DNA of 64,000 nucleotides from Bimuria novae-zelandiae CBS 107.79 (GCA_010015655.1 ML976686.1:1-64000), one strand, 5' to 3'; positions 13,273-26,121 are shown, counted from the first letter of the stretch. Translations and numbers: made by a program. The notes: generated by a model not told the origin, from the letters alone.

Positions 13273-15604
13273 GGTTGGCTAACTATATATATAATAAAAT
13301 CGCCTCCTTCTTCTATACTATTGCCTCTATCCGCTGCTGGAACGGCAACACTAGCCATATATAATATACCACTAACTCGCCCACCTCGCGCGGCAAATAC
13401 TAGTGGATAATCTTAATATTGCCACTAACGGTATACCCTTTATAGTATCTTATTACAAACACTACCTTGCTGTCCTCGACAAATATATTACGGTGGCCCC
13501 CTTTAACTATATTACTATACTAGATACTTATAATCTTGGGCCCTTTGGCTAGCTGCCTGCCCGTAATATGCATTAACGCGATTAACTTCTCCCTAAATAT
13601 AATTACCTAATCCATGTACCGCCTAACCTCTTACTAGTTAACGCCCGAACGGGTGCCTAGCTTTATAAACTAGTCCCTAATTCGGGTATCCTAACCAACC
13701 CGCTTATATAATTACTACTCTTTATCTACGGGCATGCAGGTGCGCTAGTCTTTTAAAAAATTCTACCCTAGTCACTCGTTAGTTGGATTATCGCGCAAAC
13801 TCTCCTACGGGATACTAGGGACGGGCTTAGCGGATGGGCCATTACTAAATAATAAATCCTCTATTAATAACTACTAACTCTCCTCCCTTAACCCGTGCAC
13901 CATGCTACAAAACTAGGCCATGGTAAACTATAGCTCCTTATATAATAGCTTATTCTGCCCTACCCACTTTACATGGCTACGTAACGTCGTGTTATAATAG
14001 ATCTTTAGCCCGTACGTCCGTAAATCCAATATCTACTACATGGGGCTGTGGCTACCGCGCACTATAAACCTGTCTATTATTTATTAGACCTGCTATAAAC
14101 ACCCTTTTAGTTAGCCCCGTCGCTGGGTGCTGTCCCTATCGCTCTTATATACGCTATTACTATTTATATTGTCTCCTACGAATGCATTTAATAATTCCAA
14201 CGCCTGCTACACCACTATAAACTAGGTAATCTTAATAATGGCTAATAAAATAGGCAGGTACTATTCGGCGCCCTTTTACCTATCCTCCTTTACCCCTAAT
14301 ATAGCTAATGCACACACCAACGGGCTATTATACTCTTTACGGGTAATAGACTAGCTTAATAATGCGATGCAAAACGCCAAACACGATTTCTTAATACTTA
14401 ATAACGCTTTACGCTTACCTATAATTCTAGCCTCCTCTACCTCCTGCTTGGCCTCTATCTCTCCCACCGCACTGTCTACGTTGTCTATTATTACCTCATT
14501 TACACTATTATCTCTATCTTTTATCTCTTTTATCTCTTCCTTCTCTTCCTTCTCTTCCTCCTCTACCGCTCCTCCTACCGCCTTTACCAACGCCTCCCAC
14601 GCCTCGCGCTACTACTAGATAAACTAATACGTAGGGCTCTTCCACGCGTGCGCTTGCTGTGTCTACTAAAAAAATATTAATATTTACTTCCACGATCGGG
14701 CATGGTTACTAACTACCTTCTTGTCTATATATAGCTATAATGGCGTAAACCGCGTCTAGTACTTCTCTGTCTAGATTACTTCTAATTACATAAATATCCC
14801 TGTGCGGTAGATAACGGACGCCTGGCTAAACTACGCTAACCTATTTATAGCCTCCTACATAGCGGCTACTACGGGCTCCTTTTTAGCTTTAGGCTCTTCT
14901 ACGCTTACTAATAATTCGGGCTACTCTATGCCTACTAAATATGGCATCTACTTAGTCTACTCTAGCCACGGGTTTACCTCGTCTCGCGCGCTGTCCTGAA
15001 TTATTATCTTAGCCTACTTCTATACGTTAGCCCACGCCTTGTCTATGTTTCTGCCAACACTTACCCACCCGGCCTCGCCGTCCACGGGTTCGGGGGTGGG
15101 TTCGGGTTAGTAGACCTTAAAATACTACGAACCGGCGCCTTAGGCCAATAATTATTAATAATAGACGCGCCTCTAATCTTAATTACTACGTAACTATATG
15201 CTTTGCTTCTCTAATTAACGTAAATAGCCACCTCTACCTACTAGTAACTAACTATAAACATGGCGCTAATGGTTCTTCATAACGCGGAAACTTTAAACAA
15301 TCTAACAACACTAGCCTAGGGCTAATTAGCACATTAATCCGTCTGTGTATACTAGTAACTAGCTAATAGGTTTAATACTCCAACTAGGCACCTCTAGCTC
15401 GCCGGTATACTAGAGTAAACTAGCCTAGCTACTAAGCTTATCTACTACTAACTGCGCTCGCGTGCGCCTAACACCCTAATAAATTTACTATAAATAGTTA
15501 CTTACTTAGCTAAGCTAAACCCCGTACCTGCACTCTTTGCATATCGCTAATAAATACTTAGGTAAATATTTAAAATACTCGCTTGCGATGCTACTCTTTA
15601 CTAT
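13273..15604 (-). pseudogene. TLH helicase copy 4, lacks the whole helicase core
   Basis: The start-codon position at 15604 is mutated to ATA. The fragment covers the zinc region, the E/K-rich linker (open frame 14351-14590) and the conserved pre-helicase region, then ends at 13273. The junction reads ctgggttagggttggct and matches internal unit 1 sequence at 2803-2815, where GTTAGGGTTGGCT is native. The Walker A and all later motifs are absent. Confidence 0.8.
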
Positions 15605-15777
15605 AATAGCGGGCTCGACGCTACTGCGGGTAGGTTCTAATAATAGGTCCCTATCGCACTATATAGCCTTTTTAACGCGTGGAATTCTTTGCAACTTAAC
15701 GCGTCTTTACTTATACTACGCGTTAGTCTCTATTTCGGAGCTGCCTCCGGTGTCTAATCGCCGCCTTATTATATTTA

Positions 15778-15803
15778 CCCTAACCCTAACGCGCAACCCT
15801 AAC
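15778..15803. repeat. Telomere-like motif upstream of TLH unit 4
   Basis: Same motif as at 5355, upstream of the unit 4 start-codon position. Confidence 0.65.
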
Positions 15804-16055
15804 GCCTATAACTATATATTATTTAGTGCTGCAAATTGGCTGGGACGTGTAACTTAGTGTGCTAAATCTATCACTAAAATTTTAGGTTAATTAGACTACA
15901 GGAACCTATTAACATGTGGGGTTAACTATCTTTAACATACGGGCTACGTTCTTAGATATATATAGAAGAATTGGCCTAGCGCGGATATTCTATCCCTAAT
16001 AAAACCAGGATCCTATTAACATGTAGGGCTACATGTTCATGCAGCCCTGGGTTAG

Positions 16056-16095
16056 AAGAATTGGCCTAGCGCGGATATTCTATCCCTAACAAAAC
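16056..16095. repeat. Minimal right-end scrap of a further TLH unit
   Basis: Directly after the unit 4 end stub, the sequence restarts with aagaattggcctagcgcg, which is the right-terminal part of every unit (compare 13188 onwards), and runs into the gap. This implies a sixth unit cut down to its last hundred or so bases, or a junction assembled incorrectly at a repeat. Confidence 0.6.
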
Positions 16096-16202
16096 NNNNN
16101 NNNNNNNNNNNNNNNNNNNNNNNNNNNNNNNNNNNNNNNNNNNNNNNNNNNNNNNNNNNNNNNNNNNNNNNNNNNNNNNNNNNNNNNNNNNNNNNNNNNN
16201 NN
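16096..16202. other. Assembly gap of 107 N
   Basis: Run of N at a unit-unit junction of the TLH array. The unit end missing from the left side is only about 55 nt long by comparison with 13216-13272, so the gap length and the unit number at this point are uncertain. Confidence 0.98.
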
Positions 16203-18532
16203 TTGGCTGACTATATATATAACGAAATTGCCTCCTTCTTCTATACTATTACCTCTATCCGCTGCTGGAATGGCAACACCAGCCATATATAATATACCAC
16301 TAACTCGCCCACCTCGCGCGGCAAATACTAGTAAATAATCTTAATATTACTACTAATAGCATACCCTTTATAGTATCTTATTATAAATACTACCTTACTA
16401 TCCTCGACAAATATATTGCGGTGGCCCCCTTTAACTATGTTACTGTGCCGGATGCTCAGGATCTCGGGCCCTCTAACCGGCTACCCGCCCGTAATATGTA
16501 TTAACGCGATTAACTTCTCCCTAAATATAACTACTTAGTCTATATACTACCTAACCTTTTACTAGTTAACGCCCGAACGGGTGCCTAGCTTTATAAACTA
16601 GTCCCTAATCTAGGCATCCTAGTTAACCCGCTTATATAACTACTACTCCTTATCCACGGGCATGCGGGTGCGCTAGTCTTTTAAAAAATTCTACCCTAGT
16701 TACTTATTAGTTAGATTATCGCGCAAACTCTTTTATGGGATACTAGGGACGGGCTTAGTAAACGGGCCGTTACTAAATAATAAATCCTCTATTAATAACT
16801 ACTAACTCTCCTCCCTTAACCCGTGCACCATGCTGTGGAACTAGGCTATAGTAAACTATAGCTCCTTATATAATAACTCGTCCTGCCCTACCCACTCTAC
16901 ATGGCCGCGTAACGTTATATTGTAATGGATCTTTAGCCTGTACGTCCGTAAATCCAATATTCACTATATGGGGCTGTGGCTATCGCGTACTATAAACCTG
17001 TTTATTATCTACTAGACCTACTATAAACACCCTTTTAATTGGCCTTATTACTAGATGCTATCCTCATTGCTTTTATATACGCTATCGCTGTCTATATTAT
17101 CTCCTATAAATATATTTAATAATTCCAACGCCTGCTACACTACTATAAACTAGGTAACCTTAATAATAGCTAATAAAATAGGCGGGTACTATTTGGCGCC
17201 CTTCTACCTATCTTCCTTTACCCTTAATATGGCTAATACACACACTAACGGGCTGTTATACTCTTTATAAGTAATAAACTAGCTTAATAATATAATACAA
17301 AACGCCAAACACGATTTTTTAATACTTAATAACGCTTTACGCTCGCCTATAATTTTAGCCTTTTCTACCTCCTACTTGGCCTCTATCTTTCCTACCGCAC
17401 TATCTACGTCGTCTATTATTACCTTATCTATACTATTGTCTCTATTTCTTATCTCTTTTATCTCTTTCTCCTCTTTCTCCTCTTCCTCCTCTGCCGCTCC
17501 TTCTATTGCCTTTACTAACACCTCCCACGCCTCGCGCTATTACTAGGTAAACTAATACGTAGGGCTCTTCTACGCGTGCGCTTACTACGTCTGCTAAAAA
17601 AATATTAATATCTACTTCTACGACTAGGCATAGTTACTAACCACCTTTTTATCTATATATGGCTATAATAGCGTGAACCGCGTTTAGTACTTCTTTATCT
17701 AGATTACTTCTAATCGCACGAATATCCCCATGCGGTAGATAACGGACGCCTGGCTAAACTACGCTAACCTATCTATAGCCTCTTATATAGCGGTCGCTAC
17801 GGGCTCCTCTTTAGCTTTAGGCTCTTTTACGCTCGCTAATAATTTAGGCCACTTTATACCTACTAAATATAGTATTTACCTAGTCTACTCTAGTTACGGG
17901 TTCACCTTGTCTCGCGTGTTGTCCTGGATTATTATCTTAGCCCGCTTCTACACGTTAGCCTACGCCTTATTTATGTTCCTGCCAACGCTTGCCCACCCGG
18001 CCTCGCCGTCCACGGGTTCGGGGGTGGGTTTAGGTTAGTGGACCTCGAAATACTACGAACCGGCGCCCTAGGCTAATAATCGTTAGTAATAGACGCGCCT
18101 CTAACCCTAATTACTACGTAACTATATACTTTACTTTTCTAATTAACGTAGATGGCCACTTCTACCTGCTAGTAACTAACTATAAACATGGCGCCAATAG
18201 TTCTTTATAACGCGGAAACTTCGAATAATCTAACAACACTAGCCTGGGGCTAATTAGCACATTAATCCGTCTGTGTATACTAGTAACTGGCTAATAAGTT
18301 TAATACTCTAACTAGGCACCTCTAGCTCGCTAGCATACTAGAGTAAACTAGTCTAGCTACTAAGCTTATTTACTACTAACTACGCTCGCGTGCGCCCAAC
18401 ACCCTAATAAATCTACTATAAATAGTTACTTACCTAGCTAGGCTAAACCCCGTACCTGCACTCTTTACATATCGCTAATAAATACTTAGGTAAATGTTTA
18501 AAATACTCGCTTATAATACTACTCTTTACTAT
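16203..18532 (-). pseudogene. TLH helicase copy 5, lacks the helicase core
   Basis: Same extent as copy 4: from the mutated start-codon position (18532, ATA) through the zinc region and E/K linker to ttggctgactatata at the gap edge, equivalent to unit 1 position about 2809. It has the subtype B upstream region and right-end hairpin. The unit ends at 18983 with gggttag, where the array stops. Confidence 0.78.
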
Positions 18533-18705
18533 AATAGCGGGCTCAACGCTGCTACGAGTGGGTTTTAATAATAGGTCCCTATCGCACTATATGGCCTTTT
18601 TAACGCGTGGAATTCTTCGCGACTTAACGCGTCTTTACTTATACTACGCGTTAGTCTCTATTTTAAAGCTGCCTTTAGTGTCTAATCGCCGCCTTATTAT
18701 GTTTA

Positions 18706-18731
18706 CCCTAACCCTAACGCGTAACCCTAAC
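18706..18731. repeat. Telomere-like motif upstream of TLH unit 5
   Basis: Same motif as at 5355, with one C-to-T change (CGCGTAA in place of CGCGCAA). Confidence 0.6.
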
Positions 18732-18983
18732 GCCTATAACTACATATTATTTAGTGCTATAAATTGGCTAGGACGTGTAACTTAGTGTGCTGAATCTGTC
18801 ACTAAAATTTTAGGTTAATTAGACTACAGGAACCTATCGACATGTAGGGTTAATTATCTTTAATATACGGGCTACGTTCTTAGATATACATAGAAGAATT
18901 GGCCTAGCGCGGATATTCTATCCCTAACAAAACCAGGATCCTATTAACATATAGGGCTACATGTTCATGCAGCCCTGGGTTAG

Positions 18984-20739
18984 AAATTTTCTTAACCGCG
19001 ATAGTAATACGCTCTAAAAGCTAAATAGCCTTAAAGAAAAAAGTAATAGGGCCTAAAGTAGTAGTAGTCTTGCTCTTAAAAGAGGTATAGTAATTAATAA
19101 TAATAACTTTATAAGTAGAATAGAATGCGTTAAATTTAATAACAAAGGCCTTCTATTCCTAGCTACTTTCTAAAACCTTTTTATAAGGTAGCTTATACTA
19201 ATAATTATAATATTAGCGAACTCTTCGCGGCTAACTTTATTAAGGGTAGGCTAAATCTAGGTAGGGAAAGGAGTTAGTAGAGTATACCCTAAAGTTATTT
19301 AAAATAAGTTAGACTAAAGCATACTTGTCTAGTGTAGCTAATAAGCTTATAGATATAGTACTCCTTGTAGGACACTATCTTACCCGCTAGCACCTACTAA
19401 TAGACGCGTCTATAAGTAATATAATTAATATATTAGCGCTTAATTATTGCGCGTAGTAAGATTAAACTCTAAAAGCTAAGCTTATTAAGTTAATAAGTGC
19501 GCACACCTAGGCTAATAAAAAACTAAAAAGGAGATTAAAAAAGTAAAGAGGCAAGTTAGAAGGTAAAAAGAAGTAAAAAAAGCGTAAAAAAAAGTTTAAA
19601 ACTTACTTTGCGAGTTTTAAAAGAACTAAACTTTTTAATAAGCTAGCTAAGAAGGATTACGCTAGCGTTAAAAATAATAGCTTTATTTTAAGAAAGCTTA
19701 GTTTTCTTAAGTTAGTAACGAAGTAACTATAGCAGGGATAGACCTTCCTTTATTTTATTATTAAAGTTAGTAGCACGCCTTTAACGCTTAAGTATTCTTA
19801 TTACGTAACTACTACGCGAAGGGCTAGCTATCTTATTAAAATAATAAGGGGAATTAGGTCGCGAAGTTAGAAAAGACTAAATTAAAAGTAAAACGTTATA
19901 GCGCACGAAGTTAAGCTAAAAAAAAAGAAAACTTAAAAGAGTAAGGTCTAGAAGCTAAGTAAGAAGTAATTTTATATATATAATAATAAGTAAACGCACT
20001 AGCGCGAACACACTACTATAGTAATTACTTATAGTAAGGATATAAAATTAGACACGTAAAAATAGAACTAGTAAGAGGTTTATAATAGTAAGAGGATTGT
20101 AAGCAGATAATAAAATAACTATAAAGCTATATAAATAAGATAAGATATAGAGATTTTTTACCCTTAATAAAGGGAAGGGAGGTATATAATAGGCTACGCC
20201 TAGTTATTACCTTAGATCCTTAACCCTTGGTTATGCAAACCCTAGATATATAAGTTTAACGCCTAAAGCTTAACTTCGGACTCTCTATCGAATTTATAAG
20301 TATTCTTCTAGCACCTTTGGCTTCTTAAGCACCCAGTCCCTTACAGCGCACGAGCTAGAAACTTAATTAATATTAATTTATCCTAAGGTTTAAAGATATA
20401 AAAGCTTATTACTTACTTTTATTATTATTATAGTACTTAATTAGCTTAAAAAGGGAACTACGGCGATAGCTTATAAAAGTATACTTATACGTAATTAGAT
20501 TATAAGGCTTAAATAAGTTAATAAGATAGCTATAACACGTAAAAAGTAATAAAAGAAGGAGATACAAGAGTAGGATATCTTAATAAAAATAAAAATAAAA
20601 GAAATTATTACTTAAAAGAATATTAAGTAGTAGCTAGAGAGTAAAATGCATTAAGGTAAGGCGTAATTAGGTACTAGTTAGTAGGCTTTAACGCGCTATA
20701 GCTACTATAAAGAGACTAGGTATAATGCGTAAACGTATA
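18984..20739 (+). pseudogene. RIP-degraded pogo/Fot-like transposase remnant
   Basis: Only the 3' end is recognisable. At about 20675-20733 the plus strand reads GTSxxALTRYSYYKETRYNA; with RIP Tyr for Cys/His and Arg for Gly reversed, this is the Cys/His knuckle (CxxC...GHNARTC) that ends many fungal pogo transposases. A basic, coiled-looking stretch precedes it. The DDE core is not readable between 18984 and about 20400, and that part may be another element. Copia 1 is inserted immediately after the knuckle. No terminal repeats were found. Confidence 0.45.
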
Positions 20740-20925
20740 TATATAACGGTATTTAAATTATTTACTATTGCCTATGCTAGCTTACTGTTACCTACACTTA
20801 TTTTCCTACTACCTACACTTGTTTGCTGCTGCCTAATTTGCTTAGTAGTATATATCTTAGTTACTACACATATATAATTAAATTAGTGTTTTCCCGACTT
20901 TCGCTTTGCAGTAACAATCGCTATA
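20740..20925 (+). repeat. Copia 1 5' LTR
   Basis: Starts tatataacgg (TG mutated to TA) and ends cgctata. Matches the split 3' LTR at 25858-25972 plus 31562-31632, differing by transitions. Confidence 0.85.
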
Positions 20926-20938
20926 GTTATAAGCCCGG
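20926..20938 (+). other. Copia 1 primer-binding site
   Basis: gttataagcccgg directly abuts the LTR. With one G-to-A change reversed it is complementary to the anticodon stem-loop of initiator tRNA-Met, the half-tRNA priming mode known in several Copia lineages. Confidence 0.55.
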
Positions 20939-20959
20939 ATTGCAACGGGATCTTACTTA

Positions 20960-23900
20960 CCTAAATTACCTACCTACTTACACATAGAGTAGAGAAACCC
21001 TACGAGCACGATAACTACTAAAGTGGACCTAGTAGTTATAAGGGTAATAATTATACTTAGCCAATTAGAAGATTAGTATAAATAGCTATTTATCCGTAAG
21101 GATACAGCGCAAAAGAATTAACTCTAGAAGTACGTCGACCTAGACGTTGCAACAGACTAGCTACCCTAGCTAGAGGAGCCAACGGAACCTTAGCTAAGTA
21201 ATTACGACTAACGAGCTATATTATATGCTAGCTTAAACACTAAGCAGCGAGCTAACTATCGTTAGGCGTACGAGTAATAGGAGAAGAAGGATCTAGAGTA
21301 TAAGCGTTAGCTTAAGGCTCTAGTAGACTTTAACTCTAAGATTAGTAAAACGATAGCAGCGCATTATATATACCTAATTAAGAATAAGGATACGCCGTAT
21401 AAACGACTTATAACCCTTAAGAAATATCTCGCACTATTAGATGCGACGCGTCGTCGCGATTTAATTACGAAATATAAAAATCTTTAGACACCGCCAAAGG
21501 GCAGAAAGGTTAAAGAATGGCTTTAATATTAGATCGAGGTTACTGGCCAGTGTAAGGCTATTAAGCTTTTAGAGACTAAGGATACCTGTGCGCAGGAGGA
21601 CTTCCTAGTCTCCTATAAGATAATTAACCCTAAATACGGAATAGCAGGTCTGCGAGACCTAATCTAAAAGGAAAGACTTAGTATAAAAGTCCTATTAGTA
21701 GAGGACTACGTTGCCGAGTTCTTAGCATACCTAAAGCGTACACGTTTAATTAGTACAGGCTTTAGTGCACACGCGGTAGAGCTAGAGATAGTAAAGCTAA
21801 TAATACTATAAAGTAATAAACCTTCTTAAAGCGGTATATACCTCTATAGCAAAAGACACTCATGGTCTAAGTGCTAGGTGATAAACCTAGACGCTCTTAA
21901 CTAACCCTAAGGATATAATAATAAGGAGGCTAGTAAGAAAGTGGCAGCAGCCTTTGCTAAGGATTTAAGCTTAAAGGCAAAGGTAGAGAAAGCTATATAG
22001 GACTAAAAGGTAACTTAGTTAAGCTCTAAGATAGTAGTTACTATTAATAATAATAAGCCTCCTTCTAATCTATCGACCTACACTACCTAATATATAATAT
22101 CTAATGTCGTTATAGTTAACAAGTATAACGAGCGTGACGAGCGTAACGAGCGTAATAGGCACGATAATAAGAAGGATCTAGTACTTAATAATAACGTTAA
22201 ACCCACAAAAGAGCTGGTAGCTCTATCTACGCTGGATAATATTAGTAACTACGACTTATTAAGTAACTAATTTATCCTTAATCCTGGCTCGAACACTTAT
22301 ATTATCAATACCGAATCCTAGCCTAACTAGACGAGAGAATACGAAGCCAGCGCCCACGACTTTATAGGAGCAGGAACAGGCCGTATTAAGATCACTACAT
22401 GGGGCAGCATAATGCTGACCGTGAAAACACTAAAAGGCTTATTACCTATAGTCCTAACACACGTTGCCTTAGTTAAAGGCTTCTTAACGAGCCTTATAGG
22501 CCTAACACGCTATCGCTCGAGTTAGATCTACTTTAACTTAGGATAAGATTTACTATATAAAGTTAGTAAGAAAACTGTAGTTGCATAACTAGAGTACGAC
22601 AACGGCCACTGGCTAGTTAACGCTAATACTAGCCACCGCCTAGACATACGCCTATTATTATCCTTTAGCACTACTTACTAGCTATTAAAGGACCCTTAAC
22701 GTAACTTTATAGTTAACTATAGGACAGCCTACAGCACCTGGGGTCATCCCGGTAAGAAGGCTATTAAGAAACTAGCTAACTATATAGAAGGCTTGCGAGT
22801 TAAAGGCAAAGACAGCGACTTTTATAGCGTATGTGTTAAATTAAAGCTCTTAAAGCAGGTCTCTAGAAGACCACAAGAGAACTTTACACTTAGACTTTAT
22901 ATAGCTACTACCTTAAGAGGCAGACTCTTGTCTTAATAGTAACCAAGTTGCAGGTTACATGGTGGACTAGTATAGTAAGTGGCATAAAGTTAACTACTTT
23001 CTATAGTGTACGAAGGCATTCCTAAGCCACTAACTTATTTAAAAGGTTCGCAAGATATAGCGTATCTTTAATAGTAACGTTACTATAATTAAGACTAACA
23101 ACGACTAAGGATATAGAGTTACACTAAACGTATTAGAGGAGCTTTGCGCCGAGCTAGGGATTTAATATAAGCCGCGGGCAGACTACGTAGATAAGCAAAA
23201 CAGCCTTACAGAGCAAGTAGGCAAGATTATTATTATTTAAGCTCGAGCCATAAGGCTTAAAGGAAATCTGCCAAAGTTATTATTAAACGAGCTATTAAGA
23301 ACAGCAGCGTATATACTAAATCGCACACTAACTAAAGCGCTAGGCTAGAAGACTCTATATAAGATTATGTGGGGATTAAAGCTAAAGGTAAACTACCTAC
23401 ATCCTATAGGCTGTCGAGCATACGTCCGAAATCTGTCTATTAAAAGAGGTAATAAGCTAGAGTCGAGAGCTCTTATAGGACACCTTATAGGCTATAATTT
23501 AATAAATATCTTTAGAATCTGGCTGCCTATAAAGGATAGAGTAATTTAAGCGAGAGACGTCGTTTTCGAGCCAACGCAATTTTATAAAGGACTAAAAGGC
23601 TACGTAGCTAAGTTAGTTATTAAAGAAGTTATAGAGCTACTTACTTTCCTAGAAGAAGCTAAATCTAACGATATCGCCATTAAAGAGCTTATAACGCTTA
23701 GATAAAGCCATATAGTACCTGCAGCGGCAGCTCAGGCTAGCCAATAGCAGGTAGGGGGTGAGAATAGAATTAACGAGAATAACGTAGTTAATAAGGACGT
23801 AGAGGATTTATTTCTAAAAGGTAGATTGCTCACGCCTACATTACCTTCTCCTTACGTAAGCTGGTAATAGAATAACGATACTCCAACCAAAGTTCTCCCG

Positions 23901-25850
23901 GTAGAATAAGATTTAGAGACAACAACACCACAAGAGCTCTCTGCAACCTAAATCCCTAGTTATATACCTAATCGCCACAATAATAACGCGCCAAGGCGCA
24001 GAAATCCCAAAATTAATAAGTTAAATATACTTATAAGCTCACGCTAATAACAATAGCGCGCTAAAGATATCGCAGGTGTAACCTAATACTAAACGCACGC
24101 GATTTCCTATAGAATACGCATAAATAACTACCTACACGCCTTTTTAATAGCGCTAAAGCCACAGCCTGCTATTAAGGTCCATTAATTACAGGTTCCGCCT
24201 CTGCCAAGGACGTAAAGAGACCTAGAGACTTATCCGTATAGCGTTAAGTTTTAACAAGCGGGTTAAGAAGAATATAAAAGCATATAGAGCAAAGAATGCT
24301 TTACAAGAATAGTAAAAACGGTAATAAACGCCGACGCTAAAGTGCTACCACTTATATGGGTTTTTACGTATAAATTCGACAAAGACGGATTCCTTTTACG
24401 ATTTAAAGCACGCTTAGTGCTTCGAGATAACCTTTAGTAATCGTACGGAGACACCTATGCTACCACACTAGTAGCACGCATATTTAGAGTAATTACCGCT
24501 ATTGCCAATTACTTTAGGCTAGAGCTTATTTAGTATAATATACTAATAGCTTTTCTTAACGCTTAACTCAATCGTCTACTCTACACGCAGACACCAGACG
24601 AATTTTAAAAAAATAGAGAACTACTCTAGATACTCCACGCCCTCTATAGGCTAAAAGAGTTACCATTACTATAGTATAAGGAACTCCGCAGGACACTATA
24701 GCACCTAGGGATAAAGCCTATGCCAGGCTTCCTATGTGTATATATAAATAACTAGCTTATCCTATTCGTCTACGTTAATAATATTATTATGGCTTTCCAC
24801 CCACGCAACACCGAGCTGCATAGGCAATTTAAGCAGAAACTCTATAAATACTACTAACTAAAGCGACTCGGTCCACTTAAGTAGTTCTTGGGCATACGCG
24901 TCGTACGAGACATCGCCGCCTATAAACTTTAGCTACTCTAGGATGCCTACATTAATAAAGTAACTATAAAGTACGGTATAATAACTACTAGCCGCCGCAC
25001 TAAGGTACTAATAACGGTTAACTATCTCGAGCCGTCTATAGAGGAACATAACGCCGCTTAGATAAAGCTTTATTAGGAGCTTATTAGTTATCTCGCGTTT
25101 CTTACTTAGTTTACTTGTCTAGATCTAGCACGCGCACATGTGATACACGCCTTATATCTTATTAACCCTAAATAAGCTTATATAAAATCTATACGTAAAG
25201 TATAGCGTTACGTCCTAGAGACTTAGTACTACGCACTCGAAGCTCGAGCTAAGCAAGAGATTTAAGAGTTTATAATTATAAAGGAAGACTATCGCGACCC
25301 TATCTTCTTTAGAGTATCTAATACTACTTTCGCCAATAATATAGAAACCCGCCAAAGCTCTTAGGGCTACGTTTTTCAACTATTTAGCATGACTATTAAT
25401 TAGAAATCGACTCTACAGCGTATAGTTACTAAATTAACTACTAAGGCAGAGTTACTTGCTCTCTCTCTTACTAGCTCTAAAATAAAAGAATAGCTACGTT
25501 TGTTTAATAGTCTATTATTAACACTTAACACTATACCTATTATTTGGTGCGATAATCAGCAGACTGTTAGCATTATTATAAAAGAATAAGACAAGCTAGC
25601 AACTAAGCTTAAACACGTTAATATACATTAAAGCTGGACCCGCCAGGAAGTAGAACAGGGACGACTTAACGTATAGTAGTAATCTACTAATAGGATGCCT
25701 GCTAACGGCATGACTAAGATGCTACCACGTTAGAAGCATGCTAAGTTTATAAGGTAGCTACACCTTATAGATCTACGCTCTTAAATTTAAGATATTATAA
25801 AGATATAAGAGGAGGAAAGTCATCCTTCCGTTACTAGAAAACTACAGAAT
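20960..25850 (+). pseudogene. Copia 1 gag-pol polyprotein, RIP-inactivated
   Basis: Readable plus-strand segments come in Copia order. A gag-like region spans about 21000-21800. A protease site (NPGSNTYI, Asp changed to Asn) lies near 22285. The integrase C-terminal part at 23367-23549 is open for 60 codons and contains GCRAYV and RIWLP, typical of Copia. Reverse transcriptase spans about 24330-25000, with the YVDD-type box read as YVNN. RNase H spans about 25300-25780, with CDNQQT and KHVNIH motifs. Many TAG/TAA codons interrupt it, so it cannot supply its own enzymes. All lesions I see are transitions. Confidence 0.8.
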
Positions 25851-25857
25851 AAGGGGG

Positions 25858-25972
25858 TGTATAATAGTATTTAAATTATTTACTATTGCCTATGCTAGCT
25901 TACTACTGCCTACACTTATTTTCCTACTACCTACACTTGTTTGCTGCTGCCTAATTTACTTAGTAGTATATA
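25858..25972 (+). repeat. Copia 1 3' LTR, left part
   Basis: Starts tgtataatag and is interrupted at 25973 by Copia 2. The rest resumes at 31562. Confidence 0.85.
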
Positions 25973-26121
25973 TGTAAGCAGCCTAGGGCTATATCACATA
26001 ATAACACTAGTCTTATAAGTTAGCTCGATTACTATAAACGAGCCTCTAATCACTCCATGTACACACAGACATAGAATATATATAATACACTACCTTTATA
26101 CATACCACCCACCTACTTATA
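25973..26121 (+). repeat. Copia 2 5' LTR
   Basis: 149 nt. It is more TA-rich than the 3' copy: the CA-dinucleotide tract of the 3' LTR has largely become TA here, so RIP hit the two LTRs unequally. Confidence 0.88.

Larger units (their letters stand above)
484..18983 (-). repeat. Tandem array of five telomere-linked helicase (TLH) units
   Basis: Five head-to-tail units, all coding on the minus strand: about 484-5632, 5633-9459, 9460-13272, 13273-16055 and 16203-18983. A 40-nt scrap of a sixth (16056-16095) precedes the assembly gap. Each unit ends on the right with gccctgggttag. The left ends differ: units 2 and 3 start near the equivalents of unit 1 positions 1805 and 1783, and units 4 and 5 near 2809. 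Units 1-2 share one right-end type and units 3-5 another, with a hairpin acatgtag-gg-ctacatgt. All copies differ mostly by transitions, as expected from RIP. Confidence 0.85.

Noticed and set aside
13261..16055. Units 4 and 5 as retrotransposon-like 5'-truncated insertions (as in telomere-targeted retroelements)
   Set aside because: No reverse transcriptase is encoded, the gene is a helicase, and junctions use internal telomere-like motifs, which fits recombination better.
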